Assembly (NCBI RefSeq): GCF_003989825.1
Contig: NZ_RZHE01000006.1
Coordinates: 248,001-312,000 of the forward strand
DNA from: Vreelandella populi
GTDB lineage: Bacteria > Pseudomonadota > Gammaproteobacteria > Pseudomonadales > Halomonadaceae
Reading direction: 5' to 3'
DNA length: 64,000 nt
Positions 8,242 to 16,101 of the stretch are shown here, piece after piece. The translations under genes were made by a program, and so were the position numbers. The first letter of the stretch is position 1. Each line of letters starts with the position of its first letter. The notes beneath the pieces are model-generated. The model did not search any database and was not told the DNA's origin. It saw only the letters and a program-made list of their open reading frames with translations.

Positions 8242-8954
8242 TTCGATTTCCTCAACGCTTCACAGCGAAATCATCCGCCTAATCTTCGAAAAATACCGCT
8301 AGAATGCCAGCAATTCACCGTGAATATTGTATTTTCACACTACATTTCACTTATATGTCAAATAAGTGATAATTGGCTGCTGCTATTAACCTCTCTTAGA
8401 GGTAGCACTTTTTAGCTTTGATGCTCTAATCGAGCCCACAATGGCTTCTCAAGGCCCTAGTTAACTTTTTGTTACAAAAATAATAGCGATAAAGGGCTTA
8501 GCTTAAGGATGAAAGGAACATATCTTACTTAAGTTATCCTCTCTATAGCAGCGGATCATGACTTAATTAACATTTGAATTTATATAAACTGCTGTTTTAA
8601 TTGACAATGGAAATATATTTTTCTTAGTGAATTTACTTGCAACTTAACCAATCGCTATAAAGCTTTTACACATAGAGAATGTTGTCTATGGTTAGGTTAA
8701 CAAAGAAGGCGCTAGCAATGTTGGTAACAGTAAGATACATGAGACATCAGGTAACATTTCTTTACGTAAACGTTTACTTTTGTTAGCAAAAACCTTCCAT
8801 AAACAAACATAACCCTAAGTATTATTGATTTTCTGACAAGGTCATGTGGCTTGTATGGATATACAGTCTATGCACTCCCCACTTCATGGGGTAAGGTTCC
8901 GGAGCTTGCTTCCATATTACTTTTTTGATCACGAACTCGGCGGCCTATTTACCC
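8242..8954. other. 713-bp AT-rich intergenic region without genes
   Basis: This stretch between divergent LysR and mepM is clearly richer in A and T than its surroundings and has no convincing ORF. It contains the palindrome GTAAACGTTTAC (8766-8777), several TTAAC/GTTAA words, and a small hairpin (8877-8881 with 8887-8891) just before the mepM start. It probably holds the promoters of both genes and a long mepM leader; I see no recognisable ncRNA. Confidence 0.5.
8766..8777. promoter_or_regulatory. Perfect palindrome GTAAACGTTTAC, possible LacI-type operator
   Basis: A 12-bp perfect palindrome with a central CG and AAACGTTT core, the form typical of LacI/GalR-family operators. It lies 178 bp upstream of the mepM start. 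No LacI-family gene is in the window, so the binding protein is unknown. The local A/T richness makes chance occurrence possible. Confidence 0.3.
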
Positions 8955-10610
8955 ATGTTGCGAATCCTACATTCGCTGCCCCGCACGCATAAACTGTTAC
9001 TGTTACCCGTGGCCACAATGGTCACTGTGTTGGGCGCACAAAAATTAATTACAACTTATCAAGATCTGAATCAACCCCACACCCCGCTTGAAAGCGTGTT
9101 AGTGCCGCTTCCAAGTGACTCAGCTCCCGGCATTCCATCGCTTCACCAAGAGCGAACGCCGGTCGCTGATGCAATCAACCGTGCCTCCCGCGCGATTGAT
9201 GCCACCCGCGAACATATCCCGCTTAGCGATTTAACAGCCAAGGAGATTGTTGACCTTGACGTTATTTCCAGTGCTGAAGCCTCTCTCGCCGATACGACCC
9301 CGCCAAGTACTGTGCTTGATCATGGCGCACTTCATATGGCTATTGTTGTTGGCACGCTGACAAGCGGCATGCTCGATGTCGACACTACTTCTTCTGTCGA
9401 AATCGCCGATGCCACTTCTTATGAAGACTACGGAATCGACCTATTCGACGACGTTTCATTTCTTGAGCTTGAGCTCGCTGCTGAAGAACCGTTTGTACCG
9501 GAATGGGAAACACATCTTGTTGAATCCGGCGAGACATTTGCGGTGCTGGCGCAAAATGAGCTGGGTCTAGGCTACAGCGAAGTATTGGCACTGCTGGATG
9601 ATTTGCCAGAACCGCGGATGCTGACCAACTGGCAGGCAGGTCATAGCTTTGACTACCAGCTGGATGAGAATGGCCGTTTGATGGCGCTTCGCATGATGAA
9701 AAATACCCGTGATGGGGTATTGGTCGAAAGCGAAGACAACCAGTTTGCCGTTACTGCCATCGAGCGACAGGGCGAACCGGTTCAGCGCCTTTATGCAGGT
9801 AGTGTTAGCGGTAGTTTTGCCCGTTCAGCTCAGGCTACGGGTTTAAGCAGCAGCTCTGTTACCGAGCTGACCAAACTGCTCGAGAAGAAACTGGATTTTC
9901 GACGTGATAGCCGCCGGGGTGATCAATTCCAGGTGCTGGTCGAGTCCGACATGATCGAAGGTGAAACGCTCGATTCGCGCGTGCTGGCGGTCAAGTACAA
10001 CGGCGAGCGCATGGATCTTACCGTAGTGCGTAACGCTACAGATGATAACTTCTATACACCTGACGGCAACAGCCTCGATCCTTCCTTTGCGCGTTACCCG
10101 TTTGAGGGTAGCTACCGCTTGAGTTCGAACTTCAACCCTCGTCGCAAGCACCCGGTTACCGGCCGCGTCAGCCCACATAATGGTACCGACTTTGCCATGC
10201 CGATCGGCACCGCAGTGGTTGCCCCGGCTAACGGCCGCGTCGAGCGGGTAGCCAACCACCCTGCCGCCGGACGCTACATCGTGGTACGCCACGATAACGG
10301 TTACCGTACACGCTACCTGCACCTTTCTCAGCCTCTGGTCAGCCAGGGCGATCGGGTCACCATGGGCGAGCGTATTGCGCTGTCGGGCAATACCGGGCGC
10401 AGTACCGGCCCTCACCTGCATTATGAAGTCATCGTTAATAACTCGCCGGTGAACGCCATGACGGTCGATCTGCCGGAAAACATGGGGCTAAGCGGCGATA
10501 CGCTGATTGCTTTCCAGCGTCAGGCCGAGCCTATGCTGGCCGCGCTGGATAGCGGCGAGACAGGTACCATCAGCGTTGCAGGCTATCAGCCGGAGAGCGA
10601 TGCCGAATAG
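8955..10610 (+). CDS. mepM: MepM-like murein DD-endopeptidase (M23/LytM)
   Basis: A 551-residue envelope peptidase. A membrane anchor is near residues 13-32 (LLLLPVATMVTVLG). Then comes an acidic spacer of about 130 residues, a LysM/OapA-like domain (HLVESGETFAVLAQNELG near 180), a linker barrel, and the M23 domain. Zinc and catalytic residues are His408 and Asp412 (HNGTDFAMP) and the HLH pair His487/His489 (GPHLHYEV). It is expected to cleave D-Ala-mDAP cross-links and so make room for new peptidoglycan. ATG 8955 is preferred over an in-frame TTG at 8925; no strong ribosome-binding site decides this. Two L,D-transpeptidase genes follow. Confidence 0.9.
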   Translation: MLRILHSLPRTHKLLLLPVATMVTVLGAQKLITTYQDLNQPHTPLESVLVPLPSDSAPGIPSLHQERTPVADAINRASRAIDATREHIPLSDLTAKEIVDLDVISSAEASLADTTPPSTVLDHGALHMAIVVGTLTSGMLDVDTTSSVEIADATSYEDYGIDLFDDVSFLELELAAEEPFVPEWETHLVESGETFAVLAQNELGLGYSEVLALLDDLPEPRMLTNWQAGHSFDYQLDENGRLMALRMMKNTRDGVLVESEDNQFAVTAIERQGEPVQRLYAGSVSGSFARSAQATGLSSSSVTELTKLLEKKLDFRRDSRRGDQFQVLVESDMIEGETLDSRVLAVKYNGERMDLTVVRNATDDNFYTPDGNSLDPSFARYPFEGSYRLSSNFNPRRKHPVTGRVSPHNGTDFAMPIGTAVVAPANGRVERVANHPAAGRYIVVRHDNGYRTRYLHLSQPLVSQGDRVTMGERIALSGNTGRSTGPHLHYEVIVNNSPVNAMTVDLPENMGLSGDTLIAFQRQAEPMLAALDSGETGTISVAGYQPESDAE

Positions 10611-10631
10611 CTGGCCCAACGCCTCCCCAAA

Positions 10632-10662
10632 CAGTAACGCCGCCCATTGGGCGGCGTTACTG
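10632..10662. terminator. Intrinsic terminator between mepM and ldtD
   Basis: A perfect 14-bp stem (10632-10645 with 10649-10662) with a 3-nt loop, followed by TTT on the plus strand. It lies between convergent mepM and the L,D-transpeptidase gene and can serve both. Confidence 0.85.
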
Positions 10663-10706
10663 TTTAAAGGACGACAATTTTCAAACTGCAGCTTGTTGGC
10701 ATGATG

Positions 10707-12347
10707 CTACACCGAGCGTTGCAGAGCGGCGAGCAATGAAGCGTCGCGGCGGTAGATATCCGAACGAAACTCGACTTCGCCCTCGGCATTTGGCCAGGCC
10801 GTTAAATAGTGCAGTGCCACCGGGATACGCTGGGGCAGGTTGACATTGCGGTCGCTGCCACCGCTATTTAACAGCGAGCTTAGCTGATAGCGGCTGCCAC
10901 TATCTTGCAGCAGCATCTGGGCAAACTCTCGCACTCCCTCCACACGTACACAGCCGGAACTCAAGGCCCGCTGGTCGCGCTGAAAAAGCCCTTGGGCTGG
11001 CGTATCGTGCAGGTAAATCATGTCATTGTTGGGAAAGCGCACCACTACTCTTCCCAGCGGATTGCTGCTACCTGCTACCTGGCGCAGCATGACACCTCCG
11101 GGGCGCTGCCAATCCACCTCGGCAGGGTCTAGCTGTGCACCGGCCATATTGATGACCTGCATGTTGTTTTGGCTCAGGTAATCGGTGTTCTGGCGTACCC
11201 GAGGCAGCACATCCTCACGCATGATAGTAGGCGGAATAGTCCAACTGGGATTAATCGTCAGATGACTGATAGACGAGTGAATGATGGGCGTTTCGCGGTG
11301 CGGCGATCCTACCACCACCCGGGCATTCCATTGCTGGCCACTCGGGCGGATATAGTGCAACTGGAAGCCAGCGATATCGACCCAGACCCGTGGCTCACTG
11401 GCTTGCATGGGGCCGATCCAGCGGGCACGCTCCAGATTAACCCGTAACTGATCGACCCGGGAGGCGGCGGGCGCATTAAGCGCCAAACGCGTCTGCTCAC
11501 CGACGACACCGTCCTCCTTAAGCTGGTGGCGCCGTTGAAAACGCTTTACCGCCGCTTCAAGCTCGGCGTCAAAGACACGCTTATCACCCCTTGCTACCTG
11601 TACGCCGATCATTGGATAGGCGCTACTATCCGCCGAGAGCAGACCAGTTTCACCCCACAGTGTCAGGCGCTGGCGCAGTGTAGTTACGTCATCGTCAACA
11701 TCCCCCGGGCGCAGCGACTCCTCGCGTGAGCCAAGATAAGGCGCGCTGCCCAACGTGGCGATATGGCGATACTGGCTTAACGCCTCACGCAGTTGCTCAT
11801 ACTCGCTGGAGGCTGGCCGCGCCAGAGTAAAAGCACGCTCAAGGTCTTGGTCATCAACCGCATGAGCGACTCTCAAGAGCGAGTAGCGCCGCTCAGGACG
11901 CGCAACATCCCAGTTGGGTTCTACGTCTCGTGGGTTGACCTTGCCACGCTCCAGATGGTCAAGCGCCAGCAGCAACGCGCGGGTTGCCTGAATATCAAAG
12001 GCTGCCTGAGTAGACTCCCCGGCATTCTGGCTACTCTGAAAGGCCCCCATCAACCTGTCAGCACGGTAATCTGCAGGGTTTAAACCATCGTTTTCGAGCG
12101 TATTGAGCGCAGCAACCAGTGCCTGAACTGCCGATTCACTCTGCCAGGCCAGTTTTTCGTTACGCAATTGGTAAAATTCTTCCACCGGCAACAGCCCCTG
12201 ACTGCCAACCAGGCCCTGCTGAGTAAGTGCTTGTTGAAGCGGCTCATTAGCCGCGTACGCCGATGTTGCACCGAAGGGAATTTGGGACAGTGTCAGACCT
12301 AGAGCGGCCCCTATCGCCCATTGTCTTAGTGACTGCATCTCGTTCAT
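10707..12347 (-). CDS. ldtD: L,D-transpeptidase, YcbB/LdtD type
   Basis: A 546-residue exported transpeptidase. It has a signal peptide (about residues 1-32, ending AYAA), an N-terminal helical region, and a PG_binding_1 domain (VKRFQRRHQLKEDGVVGEQT near 265). The YkuD catalytic domain has HDTPAQGLF and the active-site Cys466 in SSGCVRV. The LdtD/YcbB branch forms 3-3 mDAP-mDAP cross-links and can bypass beta-lactam-inhibited PBPs during envelope stress. Length and domain order agree with LdtD (615 in E. coli). It is divergent from a second, unrelated YkuD-type gene 105 bp away. Confidence 0.9.
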   Translation of the reverse strand: MNEMQSLRQWAIGAALGLTLSQIPFGATSAYAANEPLQQALTQQGLVGSQGLLPVEEFYQLRNEKLAWQSESAVQALVAALNTLENDGLNPADYRADRLMGAFQSSQNAGESTQAAFDIQATRALLLALDHLERGKVNPRDVEPNWDVARPERRYSLLRVAHAVDDQDLERAFTLARPASSEYEQLREALSQYRHIATLGSAPYLGSREESLRPGDVDDDVTTLRQRLTLWGETGLLSADSSAYPMIGVQVARGDKRVFDAELEAAVKRFQRRHQLKEDGVVGEQTRLALNAPAASRVDQLRVNLERARWIGPMQASEPRVWVDIAGFQLHYIRPSGQQWNARVVVGSPHRETPIIHSSISHLTINPSWTIPPTIMREDVLPRVRQNTDYLSQNNMQVINMAGAQLDPAEVDWQRPGGVMLRQVAGSSNPLGRVVVRFPNNDMIYLHDTPAQGLFQRDQRALSSGCVRVEGVREFAQMLLQDSGSRYQLSSLLNSGGSDRNVNLPQRIPVALHYLTAWPNAEGEVEFRSDIYRRDASLLAALQRSV

Positions 12348-12452
12348 CGCCCTCTCCTTGCGTTACTATAAGTTCCCATTTGCGGCATGCTTACTTTTAT
12401 CATAGCCGTTTACTTATTTTCGTCGTCAATATCATCGGCAGGATTGCTCTGT

Positions 12453-13178
12453 ATGGTAAGCCGTTTGCACCCTTTTTCCGTGTTGTGCTGTGTGCCGTTA
12501 GCGTTACTTAGCCTTCCCCTTCAAGCGAGCAGTTTTTTTTCAAGCGTTGTCGCCGCGCCGCCTCCCGGCGTTTTACCGCTTCAGCATCAACTTCTTCAAT
12601 TAGCCCCTAGCGCCCCCCCTGAAGCTCTGCGCCTTGCAGCACAGGCGCTTAGCTGCGCTGACCCGAACGCCGAGCGGCTGGCCGTCATCGACTACTCGCT
12701 ACCGTCAACCGAGCCCCGGCTGTGGGTGTTTGATTTGCATGAGCATAAACTGCTGTTTGAAGAGTTGGTGTCTCACGGCCAAGGGTCTGGCGATGCTTAC
12801 GCCGAGGCCTTTTCCAATACCCCCGAGAGCTACCAATCAAGTCTTGGGCTATTTCGCACCATGAACAGCTACTATGGCCGCAACGGCTATTCATTACGGC
12901 TCAACGGGCTTGAACCCGAGGTCAACGATCTGGCCTATGAGCGTGCGATTGTGATTCACGGGGCTGACTATGTAAGCGACGACTTTATTGCCCAAACCGG
13001 ACGCCTGGGTCGCAGCCACGGCTGCCCGGCGGTTCGTCAGGATATTACTTACCCGCTGATTGATAGCTTACGCGAGGATCAGTATGTGTTTGCCTATTAC
13101 CCCGACCAGGAGTGGCTTGCTACTTCAAGCTTCTTACGCTGCACGCAATCCCATTCCACTCATTTGGCGCAGCGCTAG
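12453..13178 (+). CDS. Murein L,D-transpeptidase catalytic domain family protein (YkuD_2)
   Basis: A 241-residue exported protein: signal peptide MVSRLHPFSVLCCVPLALL, then a single YkuD_2 domain. Conserved elements are LWVFDLHEHKLLFEELVSHGQGSG, a YERAIVIHGADYVS strand, and active-site Cys191 in GRSHGCPAVR. The frame is open to 12387, which would add a hydrophobic 22-residue segment; ATG 12453 gives a cleaner signal peptide. Members of this group are thought to be L,D-transpeptidases or L,D-carboxypeptidases, but few are characterised. It shares a promoter region with divergent ldtD, so the two may be co-regulated. Confidence 0.85.
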   Translation: MVSRLHPFSVLCCVPLALLSLPLQASSFFSSVVAAPPPGVLPLQHQLLQLAPSAPPEALRLAAQALSCADPNAERLAVIDYSLPSTEPRLWVFDLHEHKLLFEELVSHGQGSGDAYAEAFSNTPESYQSSLGLFRTMNSYYGRNGYSLRLNGLEPEVNDLAYERAIVIHGADYVSDDFIAQTGRLGRSHGCPAVRQDITYPLIDSLREDQYVFAYYPDQEWLATSSFLRCTQSHSTHLAQR

Positions 13179-13185
13179 GTTCTGC

Positions 13186-13217
13186 CTGAAAAGTCGGCGA
13201 GCGAAAGCACTTTTCAG
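13186..13217 (+). terminator. Hairpin after the YkuD_2 gene, weak terminator
   Basis: A 9-bp perfect stem (13186-13194 with 13209-13217) begins 8 bp after the stop codon. No T-run follows, so termination, if any, is weak or Rho-assisted. Confidence 0.4.
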
Positions 13218-13301
13218 ATAAGGCCTAGGCAGGTTCTTCTGGCGCACCGGCGTTCTTATGCCATGCTAAGGAGCATTAAGCTCACTAACGCATGAGGCCT
13301 T

Positions 13302-14321
13302 ATGACGCAAGTAAAGAAGCTGGATCTCGCTTTACAAGGCGGTGGCGCGCACGGTGCTTATTCCTGGGGCGTAATTGACCGCCTGCTGGAAGATGATCGT
13401 ATCGAGATAGAAGGTATCAGCGGTACCAGTGCCGGTGCCATGAACGGCGTGGTGATGGCGGATGCTCTTACCCGAGGCGACAAAACACTCGCCCGGCAGG
13501 CCTTGAAGGAATTTTGGCAAGCCGTCAGCCGTGCCGGTATGGCAAGTCCCATAAGACGCTCGCCCATGGATGTCTGGACCGGCAACTGGAGTCTTGATCG
13601 CTCGCCAGGCTACATGGCTATGGATATCATGACCCGCCTGGTATCGCCCTACCAATTCAATCCAATGAATATCAATCCGCTGCGTAAAATCGTCGCCGAG
13701 CATATCGACTTCGAGCGCGTGCGCCGCTGCGAGCAGTTGAAGCTGTTCGTGACCGCCACCAACGTGCGCTCAGGCAAGCAGCGGGTTTTTCGTCGTCAAG
13801 AGATGAGCTTGGATGCAGTCATGGCTTCCGCCTGTCTACCACAGGTCTTTCAAGCGGTTGAAATTGACGGCGAAGCCTACTGGGACGGCGGCTACATGGG
13901 CAATCCGGCGCTGTTTCCCTTGATGGAAGAGTGCAGCTCGCGGGATATCCTCCTGGTGCAGATCAACCCCATCAGCCGCGAAACAATTCCCACCACAGCC
14001 GCGGCCATCATGAACCGGCTAAACGAGATCACCTTCAATTCCGCCTTGATCAAAGAGATCCGTATGATTGCGCTGCTTCAGCACGCCCTGGAAGAACAGG
14101 GCATCGAAAACTGCTACCAGCAAGCGCTGTTTCATCGCATCAGCGGTGAACAGGCGCTGGAGAAGCTTTCGGTATCCAGCAAGCTCAATTCAGAGTGGGC
14201 ATTTCTTTCTCACCTTTTCGAACATGGGCGAGCCGCCGCCGAGCGTTGGCTAGATGAAAACTTTGCCGCCATTGGTCATCACTCCACGCTGGACGTGGAC
14301 TCGGTATATCTACACGAATAA
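13302..14321 (+). CDS. Patatin-like phospholipase
   Basis: A 339-residue cytoplasmic or peripheral lipid acyl hydrolase. The oxyanion loop is LQGGGAHGAY (residues 9-18), the nucleophile Ser43 lies in GTSAG, and the Asp of the dyad is Asp195 in YWDGGYMGNP. These are the complete patatin motifs. The substrate is probably a phospholipid or a polyhydroxyalkanoate-related ester, but this cannot be told from sequence. It stands alone, flanked by hairpins, with a modest AGG before ATG. Confidence 0.9.
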   Translation: MTQVKKLDLALQGGGAHGAYSWGVIDRLLEDDRIEIEGISGTSAGAMNGVVMADALTRGDKTLARQALKEFWQAVSRAGMASPIRRSPMDVWTGNWSLDRSPGYMAMDIMTRLVSPYQFNPMNINPLRKIVAEHIDFERVRRCEQLKLFVTATNVRSGKQRVFRRQEMSLDAVMASACLPQVFQAVEIDGEAYWDGGYMGNPALFPLMEECSSRDILLVQINPISRETIPTTAAAIMNRLNEITFNSALIKEIRMIALLQHALEEQGIENCYQQALFHRISGEQALEKLSVSSKLNSEWAFLSHLFEHGRAAAERWLDENFAAIGHHSTLDVDSVYLHE

Positions 14322-14337
14322 ACAACACTGATTAAAT

Positions 14338-14354
14338 GGCACTAATGTGATGCA
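14338..14354 (+). promoter_or_regulatory. NtrC-like binding site upstream of the nitrate transporter
   Basis: GGCACTAATGTGATGCA fits the dyad TGCAC-N7-GTGCA, with one mismatch in each half. Its centre is about 117 bp upstream of the -24 GG of the sigma-54 promoter at 14461, a typical enhancer distance. No NtrBC genes are in the window. Confidence 0.5.
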
Positions 14355-14364
14355 TGCTGCCCGT

Positions 14365-14393
14365 GCCGTGCCCGCCCATGGCGCGGGCATGGC
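14365..14393 (+). terminator. GC-rich hairpin after the patatin gene
   Basis: An 11-bp stem with one G-U (14365-14375 with 14383-14393) and a 7-nt loop. It lies 44 bp after the patatin stop and has no T-run. It may insulate patatin transcription from the nitrate operon promoter. Confidence 0.4.
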
Positions 14394-14460
14394 GGCATTG
14401 CGCCTCCCACCGCCTTACTCTAAAAACTTAACCATATGAAATTTATTTAAAAAACCGCCA

Positions 14461-14477
14461 TTGGCGGGCTATTTGCT
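14461..14477 (+). promoter_or_regulatory. Sigma-54 promoter of the narK-nasR operon
   Basis: TTGGCGGGCTATTTGCT has GG at 14463-14464 and GC at 14475-14476 with exactly 10 nt between them, plus the flanking TTGGC and TTGCT of the -24/-12 consensus. The predicted transcript starts near 14488, giving a leader of about 150 nt before the transporter gene. The promoter type fits nitrogen-regulated nitrate uptake. Confidence 0.65.
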
Positions 14478-14532
14478 TAACTAGGCTTTGTGGTGGTAGG
14501 CGTAGACCAGGCCCAAGCGGGTACGAGTGCGT

Positions 14533-14567
14533 CGAGCCAGACCTTCAACGACGAAGGCTTGTTCTCG
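14533..14567 (+). promoter_or_regulatory. ANTAR-type hexaloop hairpin in the narK leader
   Basis: The stem CCTTC/GAAGG (14542-14546 with 14553-14557) closes the hexaloop AACGAC, with A at loop position 1 and G at position 4. An outer CGAG/CTCG stem (14533-14536 with 14564-14567) lies across an internal loop. A second 8-bp hairpin follows (14574-14581 with 14596-14603). The loop matches the ANTAR target rule, but no T-tract terminator is visible before the start codon, so the mechanism would differ from the nas leaders at 33.6 and 34.1 kb. Confidence 0.4.
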
Positions 14568-14637
14568 TAAACACGTGACGCGACATAGCGATTCGGCGTT
14601 ACGTGATGCTCAACTGGTTATCCCGTGAGGCCATTCC

Positions 14638-15990
14638 ATGGACATACGTAACAAAGCCAATCGTATTCGGTTGCTCAACTTCTCGACGCCACAAATGCGC
14701 GCCTTCCACCTATCGTGGTTTGCATTTCACGTCTGTTTTTTCGGCTGGTTCGGCATTGCCCCGCTAATGGCGGTAGTGCGTGAAGACCTTGCGCTGACCC
14801 AAACGCAAATCGGCAATACGATTATTGCCTCGGTGGCGATTACCGTGATCGTCCGGCTGCTGATCGGCCTTCTGTGTGATCGCCTGGGCCCGCGTAAAAC
14901 CTATACCGGCCTACTCGTGCTTGGCTCGATCCCGGTCATGGGCATTGCCTTTGCCGACAGCTTTGAAACCTTTCTGCTGGCCCGTTTAGCCATTGGTGCT
15001 ATCGGCGCCTCATTTGTGATTACCCAGTACCACACTACCATGATGTTTGCGCCCAATATCGTGGGCACGGCCAATGCGACCAGCGCAGGTTGGGGTAATT
15101 TGGGCGGCGGCACCACACAGATCTTGATGCCACTCATCTTCTCAGGACTATTGATGCTCGGCGTTAACGAAGCGCTCGGCTGGCGTCTGGCCATGGTGGT
15201 GCCCGGCGTGGTGCTGTTCATGACCGGTATTGGCTACTGGCTATTCACCCAGGATGCCCCAGACGGCAATTTCAGCGACCTGCGTGCCCGTGGCGAGCTG
15301 CCCGAGGCCACCGGTGAGAATGGCGCCATGCAGAGCTTTCTAGCAGCGGCCAAGGACATCCGTGTCTGGGCGCTATTTATCGTCTACGGGCTGTGCTTTG
15401 GCGTTGAGCTTACGATCAACAACATTGCCGCCATCTACTTTTTTGATCATTTCGAGCTGAGTCTGGCCACCGCCGGACTGATTGCCGGTCTGTTCGGGCT
15501 GATGAATATTTTCGCCCGCACACTGGGCGGCGTGTTCTCGGACTTGTTCGCCAAGCAGGGCGGCCTGAAGGGTCGCGTGCGCTGGCTGTTTATTGCCCTT
15601 ATTTGCGAAGGAATCGCACTGATCGCATTTTCGCAGATGCATGTTCTGAGCCTGGCTATCGGCATCATGCTGGTGTTCAGCCTGTTCGTGCAGATGGCCG
15701 AAGGCGCCACGTTCGGCGTGGTGCCGTTTATCAACAAGAAAGCTCTGGGCGCCGTTGCAGGCATTGTGGGCGCGGGCGGTAATGTGGGTGCTGTCTCAGC
15801 CGCGTTTCTGTTTCGCAGCGAGAGCTTGAGCTATCAGCAGGGGCTTTTTTATCTAGGGCTAACCGTGTTGGTATTGGCGTCATGTGTACTGGTCGTGCGT
15901 TTTAGCGACGCCACCGAAGCACAGGAAGCCAACGCGTACCGTAACGCAATGGGTAATGATACCAACGCGGGAGCGCTTTCATTACGTTAA
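14638..15990 (+). CDS. narK: NNP-family nitrate/nitrite transporter (NarK/NasA type)
   Basis: A 450-residue MFS protein with about 12 membrane segments. It carries the nitrate signature in helix 5 (SAGWGNLGGGTTQ near residue 148) and the repeated glycine-rich motif in helix 11 (VGAGGNVGAVSAA near 380), plus a conserved Arg in helix 2. It imports nitrate, possibly exchanging nitrite. It is the first gene of a probable operon with the NIT-ANTAR regulator and sits behind a sigma-54 promoter. GTGAGG lies 8 bp before ATG 14638. The assimilatory role is inferred from linkage to nasR and the nas/nir genes 15 kb away. Confidence 0.92.
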   Translation: MDIRNKANRIRLLNFSTPQMRAFHLSWFAFHVCFFGWFGIAPLMAVVREDLALTQTQIGNTIIASVAITVIVRLLIGLLCDRLGPRKTYTGLLVLGSIPVMGIAFADSFETFLLARLAIGAIGASFVITQYHTTMMFAPNIVGTANATSAGWGNLGGGTTQILMPLIFSGLLMLGVNEALGWRLAMVVPGVVLFMTGIGYWLFTQDAPDGNFSDLRARGELPEATGENGAMQSFLAAAKDIRVWALFIVYGLCFGVELTINNIAAIYFFDHFELSLATAGLIAGLFGLMNIFARTLGGVFSDLFAKQGGLKGRVRWLFIALICEGIALIAFSQMHVLSLAIGIMLVFSLFVQMAEGATFGVVPFINKKALGAVAGIVGAGGNVGAVSAAFLFRSESLSYQQGLFYLGLTVLVLASCVLVVRFSDATEAQEANAYRNAMGNDTNAGALSLR

Positions 15991-16035
15991 ACCCGCTATT
16001 ACGCCACCACCAGGCATTACGCTAACCAAGACCGT

Positions 16036-16070
16036 TTCTACCCTGGCCGTGCATACGCGCCGGGGTAGAA
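16036..16070 (+). repeat. Intercistronic hairpin between narK and nasR
   Basis: A 12-position stem with one G-U pairs 16036-16047 with 16059-16070 around an 11-nt loop, in the 111-bp gap between narK and nasR. There is no T-run. It could stabilise upstream mRNA or partially terminate transcription, so that nasR is made at a lower level than the transporter. Confidence 0.5.
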
Positions 16071-16101
16071 TGGTCAAGGCGGCGAGGAAAAGGAAAACGC
16101 C

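Noticed and set aside
14449..14620. On the minus strand, an apparent gene remnant (short open frames ending near 14480) followed by a hairpin and T-run at 14449-14467, suggesting a decayed gene with its terminator.
   Set aside because: Two overlapping minus frames look equally protein-like, so neither is convincing. The same bases form a full sigma-54 promoter and a structured leader for the nitrate transporter on the plus strand, which explains them better.
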